Assembly: GCA_947372535.1 (NCBI GenBank)
Contig: CANBUA010000184.1
Coordinates: forward strand, 1 to 9,813
Direction of reading: 5' to 3'
Origin: Burkholderiales bacterium
Lineage (GTDB): Bacteria; Pseudomonadota; Gammaproteobacteria; Burkholderiales; Burkholderiaceae
Length of the DNA stretch: 9,813 bases
Both the position numbers and the translations under genes were made by a program. Numbering within the stretch: the first letter of the stretch is position 1; every line of letters begins with the position of its first letter. Below are positions 1 to 6,532 of this stretch, in pieces. A model generated the notes under the pieces. It saw only the letters and a program-made list of their open reading frames with translations. It was not told where the DNA came from and did no database searches.

Positions 1-1566
1 CATTGCGACACGATCTTCAAGGTCGTGCAGGACCAATTGAAGGTCTCCGAAGGCTGGGTGCGCTGCGGCCGCTGTAACGAGGTCTTCAACGCCCTCGAAG
101 GCCTGTTCGACATGGAGCGCGAGGCGCCGCCCCAACGCAGCCGCCCGGCGGTGACGCCGCCCGCCTTGATCGAGGCGCCGCCAACCGAGCAGCGCATCGA
201 ACCGGTCATCGAGCTACCCGCGCCATCGAGCTTCCTGCTCGAAGATCCACCGCAGGCCGTCTCGCCACCAGAGGCGCAGCCGCAACCCGAACCCGAATTC
301 GCAGCGATCCCCGCGCCGGCACCGGCCCCAATGCCTTTTGCCGATTCGCTGGTCACGGCCCCCGCCATCGATGCCCCCCGGTTCGACACCGAGCCCGAGA
401 CCTTCGAAGTCGACGAGCCGCGAGAGCAGGTGGATGCCGTCACCAGTTTCGATCTGGATCTGCCGCCCAGCCACACCTCGCCCATGCCGGCCGAACCCAC
501 CTGGGCGCCCACCATGGACCCGGTGATCGACACCACCCAAGTGTTCCCCACGACAGCAGCTTCGGCGTTTCCTGACCAGGCAAACACGGCCCTGCCTGTC
601 ACCGATGAATCCGATGCGCTGGACTCACGCTACCTGCTCACCACCGAACAGGCCGATCGCCCCAGACGCAAGCGCCCCCGCCGTGGCCCGGATTTCGCCG
701 ATGCGCAGTTCCCCACCGACCTGATCGAGGATTCTCAGGTCCTGGACACGGACTGGGGCCAGTCCGACCTGTCGCCGCCCACCGTGCCGGGTCAATCCAT
801 CCCATCGCCCATCGCGCCGCTGGCCGCGCCAGAGCAGCCGCACGCCTCCGTCGGCGCCATGCTCAACAACGCGGCCCCGGACACCGTGCCCACGACCCAG
901 CCATCGCGCTTTTTTGAAGACGAGTACCAGCCAGAACAACCCTTGCCGCCGCCCAGCAAGCGCAAAGGCCGTTCTGGCACGCGCGGTCGCCTGCCACAGG
1001 CGCCAGCCCCTGAATTCATCCAACAGGCCGAGCGCAAGGCCATCTGGCGCCACCCGCTGGTGCGCGGCATCCTGAGTGTCTTCGCGCTATTGCTGGGCCT
1101 GGCGCTTGCGGGTCAGGTGACCCATCACTGGCGCGATCAACTGGCCAGCGATCACCCGGAGCTCAAGCCCTGGCTGGCCCAATGGTGCGAGCTGGCCCGC
1201 TGCAAACTCTCGCCGCCCTTGCGACTGGACGATCTGCAGGTGGACAACATCACCGTGGTCAAGACCGATTCGGAAGGCAACGACACCTACCGCATGACCG
1301 TGATCATCCACAGCAAATCAGAGGTGCCCCTGGCCTGGCCGCATGTGGACATCACCCTGACCAACCCCTCGGGCGAAGTCGTTGCACGGCGCGCCTTCGA
1401 CGCACGCACGGCGCAACTGATCCCATCAAGCGGCGAGGCTGCCTCCAGCCCCGCCGTGGCCACGCCAGCGGCCGTCCCGCCGAACACCAGCACCACCTTG
1501 CAGTGGCAGCTGCGCGCCCCCGATCTGCACTTGGCCAGCTACACCGCCGAGCTCTTCTACCCCTGA
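1..1566 (+). CDS. MJ0042 zinc-ribbon / DUF3426 membrane protein (5' partial)
   Basis: The reading frame is open from the first base, so the start lies upstream. A GTG at 25 falls inside the zinc ribbon and is not a credible start. The visible part is 521 residues. It opens inside an MJ0042-type zinc finger: Cys2, the end of the first CxxC pair (its partner is off-window), then the second pair Cys22/Cys25 in the motif RCGRCNEVFNALEG. Residues about 40-340 form a long Pro/Ala/Glu-rich, low-complexity and probably disordered linker with a basic patch (RRKRPRRG). One hydrophobic helix follows at about 354-373, then a compact C-terminal domain (about 385-521) resembling DUF3426. The likely layout is a cytoplasmic finger and linker, one membrane span and a periplasmic domain. 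The function is not established; in betaproteobacteria this family often follows accB-accC-prmA, so the missing start may adjoin prmA (inference). The kinase gene starts 22 bp downstream. Confidence 0.85.
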   Translation, partial: HCDTIFKVVQDQLKVSEGWVRCGRCNEVFNALEGLFDMEREAPPQRSRPAVTPPALIEAPPTEQRIEPVIELPAPSSFLLEDPPQAVSPPEAQPQPEPEFAAIPAPAPAPMPFADSLVTAPAIDAPRFDTEPETFEVDEPREQVDAVTSFDLDLPPSHTSPMPAEPTWAPTMDPVIDTTQVFPTTAASAFPDQANTALPVTDESDALDSRYLLTTEQADRPRRKRPRRGPDFADAQFPTDLIEDSQVLDTDWGQSDLSPPTVPGQSIPSPIAPLAAPEQPHASVGAMLNNAAPDTVPTTQPSRFFEDEYQPEQPLPPPSKRKGRSGTRGRLPQAPAPEFIQQAERKAIWRHPLVRGILSVFALLLGLALAGQVTHHWRDQLASDHPELKPWLAQWCELARCKLSPPLRLDDLQVDNITVVKTDSEGNDTYRMTVIIHSKSEVPLAWPHVDITLTNPSGEVVARRAFDARTAQLIPSSGEAASSPAVATPAAVPPNTSTTLQWQLRAPDLHLASYTAELFYP

Positions 1567-1588
1567 CCTGACACCCGTCTTTCCGACC

Positions 1589-2506
1589 ATGGCCATCCTC
1601 ATTTGCGGCTCGCTCGCCTTCGACACCATCACGCGCTTCGAAGGACGCTTCGCCCAGCAGATCCTGCCCGAGCAGGTGCACATCCTCAACGTGTCTTTCC
1701 TGGTGCCCACGCTCAAGCGCGAGTTCGGCGGCTGCGCCGGCAACATCGCCTACAGCCTGCAACAACTGGGCGGCACACCATTGGTGATGGCCACGGTCGG
1801 TGCCGACGGCGCGCCTTATGTGGACCGCATGCGCGAGTGGGGCGTGCCGCTGGACCTGGTCAAGTCGGTGCCTGAGAGCTACACCGCCCAGGCCATCATC
1901 ATCACGGACAGCGACAACAACCAGATCACCGCCTTCCACCCCGGCGCCATGGGCCTGGCCCACACCCAACCCGTGCCTGAGCGTGCCGACCTGCAACTGG
2001 CCATCATCGCCCCCGATGGCCGCGACGCCATGATCGAGCATGCCCAGCAACTGGCCCAGGCCAAAGTGCCCTTCGTGTTCGATCCGGGCCAGGGCCTGCC
2101 CATGTTCGATGGCGCCGACCTGTTGCGTTTCATCGACCAGGCCACTTGGGTCGCCGTCAACGACTACGAAGGCAAGATGCTGGCCGACCGCACCGGCCTG
2201 AGCCTGGCCGAGATCTCGCAACGCCCCAACATCCAGGGCCTGATCGAAACCTTGGGCGCTGAAGGCTGCCGCGTCTGGGAAAAGGGCGAAAGCACCCATG
2301 TGCCTGGCTTGACGGCATCCGCCGTGGTCGACCCCACTGGTTGCGGTGACGCCTTCCGTGGCGGCCTGCTGCACGGCTTGTCGCAAGGCTGGTCGCTGCA
2401 GCGCAGTGTCAAACTTGGTAACGAAATGGGCGTGGCCAAAATCGCCTGTTCGGGTCCGCAGAATTACAGTGTCAAGGCCGCGGACGTGATCGCCCGCACG
2501 GCCTGA
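1589..2506 (+). CDS. PfkB-family carbohydrate / adenosine kinase
   Basis: This 305-residue protein has the full ribokinase (PfkB) fold signature. It begins with GSLAFD (7-12), where the conserved Asp contacts the sugar. GGCAGN (47-52) is the N-terminal PfkB signature, and DPTGCGDAFRGG (248-259) is the C-terminal signature, with Asp254 as the expected catalytic base and the preceding glycines as the anion hole. The family transfers a phosphate from ATP to a hydroxyl of a sugar or nucleoside in the cytoplasm. Overall resemblance is to the bacterial proteins usually labelled 'carbohydrate kinase family' or adenosine-kinase-like, but the substrate cannot be read from the sequence. The length is normal. 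The ATG at 1589 starts directly at the first beta strand (MAILICGS), although no strong ribosome binding site precedes it. The 22-bp gap to the upstream gene suggests co-transcription. Confidence 0.9.
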   Translation: MAILICGSLAFDTITRFEGRFAQQILPEQVHILNVSFLVPTLKREFGGCAGNIAYSLQQLGGTPLVMATVGADGAPYVDRMREWGVPLDLVKSVPESYTAQAIIITDSDNNQITAFHPGAMGLAHTQPVPERADLQLAIIAPDGRDAMIEHAQQLAQAKVPFVFDPGQGLPMFDGADLLRFIDQATWVAVNDYEGKMLADRTGLSLAEISQRPNIQGLIETLGAEGCRVWEKGESTHVPGLTASAVVDPTGCGDAFRGGLLHGLSQGWSLQRSVKLGNEMGVAKIACSGPQNYSVKAADVIARTA

Positions 2507-2527
2507 GCTGACTGCACCTGCCCCCAA

Positions 2528-2559
2528 GAGAGGCCCTGGGCAACGCATCCAGGGCCCTC
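2528..2559 (+). terminator. Hairpin between the kinase and hydrolase genes, possible terminator
   Basis: A perfect 8-bp stem, GGCCCTGG (2532-2539) with CCAGGGCC (2549-2556), encloses a 9-nt loop. It can be lengthened by two pairs past a one-base bulge. It lies 25 bp after the kinase stop and just ahead of the next ribosome binding site. There is no T tract, so it could be a weak or Rho-assisted terminator, or a stabilising or processing hairpin. Confidence 0.35.
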
Positions 2560-2575
2560 ACCGAGAGAGACATCC

Positions 2576-3625
2576 ATGCCAAACAGGAAGCACCACCCAG
2601 CCTCGGCTCCCATGGCGCGCCCATTAGCCGCCATCTTCACGCTCACCGCATTCACTGCCTTCGGATTGGGCTTGGCCGCCTGCGCACAAGCCGCCAGCCG
2701 AGGCAACAACCTCACCCTCCTGACCTGGAACATGGAGTGGCTGATCACCCCTGAAGCGGACCGCGCCATGCGCCCGCTCTGCCAACGCCAGCAGCCCGCC
2801 AGCAACGAGCACGCCCTGCCCTGCACACCTGGCCGCGCGCCACCACCGCAACGCCAAAGCGCCGATTTCGACGCCATGGCCAAGGTGGCCAACAGCCTGC
2901 TGCGCGAGCACCAGGTCGATGTGGTCGCTTTGCAAGAAGTTGATGGCGCGGCGGCGGCCAAAACGGTGTTCCGCCAAGGCTGGAGCCTCGACTGTTTCGT
3001 CAAGCGCGCTCACCCGCAGAAGGTGGGCTTTGCCATCCGCGAAGGCATCCCTTACCGCTGCAACGGCGAGTTGATCGCCCTGGACCGTGATGCCACCAGC
3101 CGCGCCGGCGCCGACATCAGCCTGTGGCCCGGCACGCCGCAGGAAGTGCGCCTGCTGGCCGTGCACCTCAAGAGCGGCTGCTTCGACGGCAAGCTCGACC
3201 GCCATTTCGCGCCTTGCGCCCAGCTGCGCAGTCAGGTGCCCGTGCTGGAGCAATGGGTCGATGCCCGCGTGCGCGAAGGCACCGCCTTTGCCGTGATGGG
3301 CGATTTCAACCGCCACCTGGACAAGGATTCGCAATACCCGGCCGGGCCTGACGAATCAGCGCCCTTCAACCTCATGGCCGCCTTGAGCGACAACCAGCCG
3401 CCCGGCGCCGTGCTGGTGCGCGCCGCCGAAAACGCGGCCTACAAGGCCTGCAACGCGCAGGACACCCACAGCCGCTACATCGACGATGTGCTGCTGAGCC
3501 AGCGCCTGGTCAATCAGGCGCGCAACAAGCAGTTTGTGCGCATCGCTTATCCGCCCGAGGACAGCGGCCGGCTGATGTCCGACCACTGCCCCTTGGGCAT
3601 CAAGCTCGATGGCCTGAACCCCTGA
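2576..3625 (+). CDS. Exported endonuclease/exonuclease/phosphatase-family hydrolase
   Basis: This 349-residue protein carries the metal-dependent EEP (DNase I-like) fold motifs in order: TWNMEWL with Asn52, ALQEVDG with the metal-binding Glu121, AVHLKSG with His197, MGDFNRH with Asp243/Asn245, YIDDVLLS (301-308), and SDHCPLGI with Asp336/His337. All expected active-site residues are present, so it is probably a Mg-dependent phosphodiesterase or phosphatase; the substrate (nucleic acid, phospholipid or other) is unknown. The N terminus has a basic stretch and a hydrophobic core at 17-35. The segment LAAC ending at Cys36 fits a lipobox, while AQA at 37-39 would also fit signal peptidase I, so it is either a lipoprotein or a soluble periplasmic/secreted enzyme. 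GAGAGAGA (2563-2570) precedes the ATG at 2576; Met13 (2612) is a possible alternative start. Nine cysteines, all but one after the signal core, would suit an oxidising compartment. The gene converges on gpmA. Confidence 0.85.
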   Translation: MPNRKHHPASAPMARPLAAIFTLTAFTAFGLGLAACAQAASRGNNLTLLTWNMEWLITPEADRAMRPLCQRQQPASNEHALPCTPGRAPPPQRQSADFDAMAKVANSLLREHQVDVVALQEVDGAAAAKTVFRQGWSLDCFVKRAHPQKVGFAIREGIPYRCNGELIALDRDATSRAGADISLWPGTPQEVRLLAVHLKSGCFDGKLDRHFAPCAQLRSQVPVLEQWVDARVREGTAFAVMGDFNRHLDKDSQYPAGPDESAPFNLMAALSDNQPPGAVLVRAAENAAYKACNAQDTHSRYIDDVLLSQRLVNQARNKQFVRIAYPPEDSGRLMSDHCPLGIKLDGLNP

Positions 3626-3638
3626 CCTGAGCGGTCGA

Positions 3639-4382
3639 TCAGGCCTTGCCTTGCGAGGCCACGGCAGCGGCCGCCTTGGCCGCCGCTTCCGCATCGCCCA
3701 AATAGTAATGACGGATGGGCTTGAGGTCCGCGTCCAGCTCGTACACCAGCGGGATGCCGTTGGGGATGTTCAGGCCCACGATGTCGTCGTCGCTGATGTT
3801 GTCCAGGTACTTGACCAGGGCACGGATGCTGTTGCCGTGCGCGGCCACCACGAGGCGCTGGCCGGCCTTGATGGCAGGCGCCATCGAATCGTTCCAGAAA
3901 GGCAACACGCGATCAACCGTGTCCTTGAGGCACTCGGTCAGCGGGATTTGCTCGACGTCCAGCTTGGCGTAACGCAGGTCCTGGCGCTGGCCGCGCGGGT
4001 CATTGGCTTCCAACGCAGGCGGCGGCGTGTCATAGCTGCGACGCCACACCAGCACCTGGGCATCACCGTACTGCTTGGCGGTCTCGGCCTTGTCCAGGCC
4101 TTGCAGGCCACCGTAGTGGCGCTCGTTCAAGCGCCAGGACTTGACCACGGGCAGCCAGGTGCGGTCCATCTGGTCCAGGGTGTGCCACAGCGTGTGGATG
4201 GCGCGCTTGAGCACCGAGGTGTAGGCCACGTCGAACTCATAACCACCTTCCTTGAGCAGGCGTCCGGCCTGCTTGGCCTGCTCGACGCCCGTGGTCGTCA
4301 AGTCCACGTCGGTCCAGCCCGTGAAGCGGTTTTCGAGGTTCCAGGTGGATTCGCCGTGGCGGATCAGGACAAGCTTGTACAT
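3639..4382 (-). CDS. gpmA: 2,3-bisphosphoglycerate-dependent phosphoglycerate mutase
   Basis: GpmA interconverts 3-phosphoglycerate and 2-phosphoglycerate in glycolysis and gluconeogenesis, in the cytoplasm, through a phosphohistidine intermediate. The 247-residue product matches the family length. It begins [15 protein letters not shown], with Arg8/His9 as the RHG motif and phosphohistidine. [11 protein letters not shown] (19-29), [12 protein letters not shown] (55-66, with Arg60), [16 protein letters not shown] (83-98, with Glu87) and [15 protein letters not shown] (180-194, with the second catalytic His182) follow. The C-terminal tail is Ala-rich. The frame is open upstream to 4466, but the conserved N terminus begins at the ATG at 4382, so the extra 28 codons are rejected. 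The Shine-Dalgarno sequence is weak (GGA, about 9 nt upstream). The gene is divergent from the rhodanese gene and ends 13 bp from the stop of the convergent hydrolase. Confidence 0.96.
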   Translation of the reverse strand: MYKLVLIRHGESTWNLENRFTGWTDVDLTTTGVEQAKQAGRLLKEGGYEFDVAYTSVLKRAIHTLWHTLDQMDRTWLPVVKSWRLNERHYGGLQGLDKAETAKQYGDAQVLVWRRSYDTPPPALEANDPRGQRQDLRYAKLDVEQIPLTECLKDTVDRVLPFWNDSMAPAIKAGQRLVVAAHGNSIRALVKYLDNISDDDIVGLNIPNGIPLVYELDADLKPIRHYYLGDAEAAAKAAAAVASQGKA

Positions 4383-4479
4383 GGCAAAAATCCAATGCAT
4401 GACCGGGTTGAAGCGGCCACAGGTTGATCGATCGGCACAGTCTGAAAAATAAGACCTGCGCCGCAAACAAGCGGGATTT

Positions 4480-4503
4480 TATAATCGCCGGTTTTGACAA
4501 AGG
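4480..4503 (+). promoter_or_regulatory. Promoter -10 and ribosome binding site for the rhodanese-grxC unit
   Basis: A perfect -10 hexamer, TATAAT, lies at 4480-4485. Transcription would begin near 4492, leaving a leader of about 20 nt that contains AAAGG (4499-4503), 8 nt before the ATG at 4512. No good -35 element is seen at normal spacing, so an activator may be needed or the promoter may be moderate. This geometry rules against the in-frame TTG at 4494 as the start, since it would sit at the transcription start and upstream of the ribosome binding site. The 129-bp region between gpmA and this gene must also hold the gpmA promoter, for which no convincing hexamer pair was found. Confidence 0.5.
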
Positions 4504-4511
4504 TTGACTGC

Positions 4512-4934
4512 ATGAGCTACCTGGCCGAGAACTGGTACTGGATCGCCGCCGCCACCGCATCGGGCGCCGGCCTGCTGTGGCTGCAATTGCGCGAGGGCAT
4601 GGCCAGCGGCGGTGTCAGCCCGCAAGACGCGGTGATGATGATCAACCGCGAAAAAGCCGTCGTGATCGACGTCAGCACCCCCGAGGAATTCGCTGCCGCC
4701 CACGTCAAGGGCGCGCGCAACATCCCGCTGGATCAACTGGCCACCGCCACCAAAGGTCTGCCGGTCAACAAGACCTTGCCCGTGCTCGTGGTGTGCGCCA
4801 CGGGCCTGCGCTCGGGCAAGGCCGTCAGCCAGCTCAAGCAAATGGGTCATGAGCGCACCCAGCTCATCAACGGCGGCATGAAGGCCTGGCGCGCCGCCAA
4901 CCTGCCGTTCGACAAAAACGACAAGCCGGCCTGA
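4512..4934 (+). CDS. Membrane-anchored rhodanese-like sulfurtransferase (YibN-like)
   Basis: This 140-residue protein has an N-terminal hydrophobic helix (about residues 8-26, WYWIAAATASGAGLLWLQL) followed by one rhodanese domain (about 36-130). The active-site loop VVCATGLRSG places the persulfide-carrying cysteine at Cys95. The conserved VIDVSTPEEFAAAHVKGARNIPL (51-73) is the typical rhodanese CH2-like N-terminal motif. Rhodanese-domain proteins move sulfane sulfur between thiol acceptors, but the true acceptor of the YibN group is unclear. The domain should sit at the inner membrane, probably facing the cytoplasm. The ATG at 4512 is chosen for its good ribosome binding site. Neighbours support the assignment: in E. 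coli yibN precedes grxC, secB and gpsA, and the same partners follow here. The next gene starts 106 bp downstream. Confidence 0.9.
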   Translation: MSYLAENWYWIAAATASGAGLLWLQLREGMASGGVSPQDAVMMINREKAVVIDVSTPEEFAAAHVKGARNIPLDQLATATKGLPVNKTLPVLVVCATGLRSGKAVSQLKQMGHERTQLINGGMKAWRAANLPFDKNDKPA

Positions 4935-4942
4935 TGAGCTCA

Positions 4943-4968
4943 GGTCGGCCCAGAACCGACCCTGGGCC
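4943..4968 (+). promoter_or_regulatory. Two mutually exclusive stem-loops between rhodanese and grxC
   Basis: GGTCGG (4943-4948) pairs with CCGACC (4956-4961), giving a 6-bp stem with a 7-nt loop. GGCCCAG (4947-4953) pairs with CTGGGCC (4962-4968), giving a 7-bp stem with an 8-nt loop. The two stems share bases and cannot both form. Neither is followed directly by a T tract. The layout recalls an attenuator or an mRNA-processing element but may be no more than GC-rich fortuitous pairing. Confidence 0.3.
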
Positions 4969-5040
4969 ACGCCGGGTTAAGCCCTCAGCGGCACAATGAG
5001 TGGCCGCTGTTCCTCCACACCTTTTTTTCGAGCCTTCGTC

Positions 5041-5298
5041 ATGCAGCCCGTCAAGATGTACACCACTCAGGTCTGCCCTTTCTGCATCCGCGCCAAGATG
5101 TTGCTCAAACAGCGTGGCGTGACCGAAATCAATGAGATCCGGATCGACCAGGACGCCGCCCAGCGTGACGAGATGATCAGCATCACCGGCCGCCGCACCG
5201 TGCCTCAGATCTTCATCGGCGCCACCCACGTGGGCGGCTGCGACGAACTCATCGCCCTGGATCAGCGCGGTGGATTGATGCCCTTGCTGGGCGCCTGA
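5041..5298 (+). CDS. grxC: Glutaredoxin 3
   Basis: This is an 85-residue thioredoxin-fold protein of normal Grx3 length. The dithiol active site CPFC is at residues 12-15 (VCPFCIRAK). The cis-proline motif TVPQIFI and the glutathione-binding GGCDEL follow in the second half. Glutaredoxin 3 uses glutathione to reduce protein disulfides and glutathionylated thiols in the cytoplasm and can donate electrons to ribonucleotide reductase. The ATG at 5041 gives the family's usual N terminus (MQPVKMYTTQ). An in-frame ATG at 4996 would add 15 residues of non-family sequence across an inverted repeat and a T7 run and is rejected. The Shine-Dalgarno sequence is weak (GAG at about 5030). A terminator follows 8 bp after the stop. 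The position after a rhodanese gene matches the enterobacterial yibN-grxC pair. Confidence 0.95.
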   Translation: MQPVKMYTTQVCPFCIRAKMLLKQRGVTEINEIRIDQDAAQRDEMISITGRRTVPQIFIGATHVGGCDELIALDQRGGLMPLLGA

Positions 5299-5306
5299 GC
5301 CGTGCA

Positions 5307-5328
5307 GCCCCTCGATTGAGGGGCCTTT
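5307..5328 (+). terminator. Intrinsic terminator after grxC
   Basis: A perfect 7-bp GC-rich stem, GCCCCTC (5307-5313) with GAGGGGC (5318-5324), has a GATT tetraloop and is followed by CTTT. It begins 8 bp after the grxC stop. It should end the rhodanese-grxC transcript and separate it from the lipase gene. The T tract is short. Confidence 0.7.
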
Positions 5329-5428
5329 GACACCGGTGAGCCTTGTGGACCTCGGGTAGCCCCCAAGACCCATCGACGGCTTGGCCCTGCAAAATTGTTC
5401 TACTCATGAACGATTAGCAGGATTTGCC

Positions 5429-6346
5429 ATGCGCCCTACCCGTCATCTGCTTGCTTGCGTGGCCTTGAGCGCCGCTGCACTGCTGTGCACCGCCGCCAGC
5501 CACGCCGCCACGGCCACGCCATCCACCACCGCCCAGACCGCCTACCCCATCGTGCTGGTCCACGGCCTCTTCGGTTTCGACAAGATCGTCGGCACAGACT
5601 ACTGGTACCAGATCCCACAGGCGCTGCGCAAGAGCGGCGCCACCGTGCTGGTGGCCAAGGTCTCGGCGGTCAATGACAACGATGTGCGCGGCGAGCAACT
5701 GCTCAAGCAGTTGCGGGAGTGGGCCGCCGCCAAGGGCTACAAGAAGTTCAACCTGATCGGCCACAGCCAAGGCGGCCCCACGGCCCGCTACGTGGCTGGC
5801 GTGGCGCCCGAACTCGTGGCCAGCGTCACCACGGTGAGCTCACCGCACACCCTGCCCGACACGGGCCGCCCCGACATGATCGGCAAGCTGCTGATCGAGA
5901 ACCCCAAGCTGGTGGCGTTCATGGGCAAGACCATCGACTGGCTCTCGGGTCATGCCGACCTGCCGACCGACCCCGCCGCCCTCAAGGCCTGGGCCGACAA
6001 CACCGCCGCCTTCAATGCCCGCTTCCCCGCCGGCCAACCCACCCAGGCTTGCGGCCAGGGTGCCGAACAAGCCAGCAATGGCATCTACTACTACTCGGTC
6101 ACCGGCAACCAGCCCAAGACCAACAAGTGGGACTTGAGCGACTCGCTCATGGCCGTGGTCGATGTTCCGTCCGACGGCCTGGTGCCTGTGTGCGCCGCCC
6201 ACTGGGGCAAGGTCCTGCGCGACGACTACCCCTGGAACCACCTGGATGCCGTCAACCAACTCTGGGGCAGCATCGGCAAGGGTGCGCCGGATCCTGTGGC
6301 CTTCTACGTGCAACAAGCCGCCCGACTCAAAGGCCTGGGCTTGTGA
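5429..6346 (+). CDS. Secreted family-I triacylglycerol lipase
   Basis: The 305-residue product has a clear Sec signal peptide: MRPTRH, a hydrophobic core at 7-22, and a likely cut after SHA (residue 26). The mature part is an alpha/beta hydrolase closely resembling Pseudomonas/Burkholderia true lipases (families I.1/I.2). Visible features are the oxyanion motif VHGLFGFDK (44-52), the DYWYQIP signature, nucleophile Ser113 in GHSQG, Asp249 in SDGLVPV and His271 in NHLDAVNQ. Asp273 and Gln275 or Gln277 lie where the family's calcium ligands are found. Cys208 and Cys255 match the usual disulfide pair. It should hydrolyse long-chain acylglycerols outside the cell or in the periplasm. The ATG at 5429 has AGGA (5419-5422) at good spacing and is followed by the signal peptide; an in-frame upstream TTG at 5381 is rejected. 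These lipases usually need a membrane foldase (Lif) encoded next door, and none is present here. Terminators lie on both sides. Confidence 0.92.
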   Translation: MRPTRHLLACVALSAAALLCTAASHAATATPSTTAQTAYPIVLVHGLFGFDKIVGTDYWYQIPQALRKSGATVLVAKVSAVNDNDVRGEQLLKQLREWAAAKGYKKFNLIGHSQGGPTARYVAGVAPELVASVTTVSSPHTLPDTGRPDMIGKLLIENPKLVAFMGKTIDWLSGHADLPTDPAALKAWADNTAAFNARFPAGQPTQACGQGAEQASNGIYYYSVTGNQPKTNKWDLSDSLMAVVDVPSDGLVPVCAAHWGKVLRDDYPWNHLDAVNQLWGSIGKGAPDPVAFYVQQAARLKGLGL

Positions 6347-6396
6347 AGTGGTCAGCCGTCAAGGGTCAGCACTGACTCGACCGACATCGAACTGAC

Positions 6397-6437
6397 AACG
6401 GGCTGGGCGATAATCCAGCCCGTTTCTGCATTTTATT
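6397..6437 (+). terminator. Intrinsic terminator after the lipase gene
   Basis: A perfect 10-bp stem, AACGGGCTGG (6397-6406) with CCAGCCCGTT (6415-6424), encloses an 8-nt loop and is followed by a T-rich tail with TTTTATT at 6431-6437. It lies 50 bp after the lipase stop and 96 bp before secB. It is the strongest hairpin in the window and should end the lipase transcript. The loop itself contains GATAAT, discussed separately. Confidence 0.75.
6409..6414 (+). promoter_or_regulatory. Possible secB operon -10 inside the terminator loop
   Basis: GATAAT lies exactly in the loop of the lipase terminator and matches 5 of 6 bases of the sigma-70 -10 consensus. Transcription would start near 6421, inside the right arm of the stem, giving a secB leader of about 110 nt. 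No -35 is found at 16-18 bp; CTGACA (6392-6397) is only 11 bp away. The leader also holds a T6 run at 6495-6500 after a weak GGCC pairing. This is a tentative call. Confidence 0.3.
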
Positions 6438-6532
6438 CCCCCATTGCGGGCAACCCTGAGTCCAGGCCATCTGGCTGGCGAAGACGGGGCGGCCTTTTTT
6501 CCGTTCATCACCGATTCCTGCGAGCATTCCAA

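Noticed and set aside
1352..2548. A 398-codon minus-strand open frame overlapping the DUF3426 and kinase genes
   Set aside because: It lies antisense to two well-supported genes, its translation shows no family motif and is His/Gly/Gln-rich as expected from the reverse of GC-rich coding sequence.
2624..3334. A 236-codon minus-strand open frame inside the EEP hydrolase gene
   Set aside because: Antisense shadow; the plus-strand frame holds all catalytic EEP motifs, whereas this one has none.
3626..3643. Short inverted repeat CCTGA/TCAGG between the convergent hydrolase and gpmA genes, as a bidirectional terminator
   Set aside because: Only 5 bp of stem, no T tract on either strand, and it overlaps the gpmA stop codon; too weak to support.
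3651..4427. A 258-codon plus-strand open frame over gpmA
   Set aside because: It is the complement of gpmA, which has both catalytic histidines and the exact family length. No domain is recognisable in the plus-strand frame.
4426..4433. GATCGATC palindrome in the gpmA upstream region
   Set aside because: An 8-bp palindrome is expected by chance and has no second copy or spacing that would support an operator.
4992..4997. CACAAT upstream of grxC as a possible -10
   Set aside because: It lies in the left arm and loop of an inverted repeat and lacks a -35 at usable distance.
5327..5332. A perfect TTGACA just after the grxC terminator, as a lipase -35
   Set aside because: No -10-like hexamer exists 16-18 bp downstream, and it overlaps the terminator tail, so no promoter is called. 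The lipase promoter remains unidentified.
5719..6375. A 218-codon plus-strand frame within the lipase gene
   Set aside because: Out-of-frame reading of the lipase codons, Arg/Pro/Gly-rich, with no motif and no ribosome binding site.
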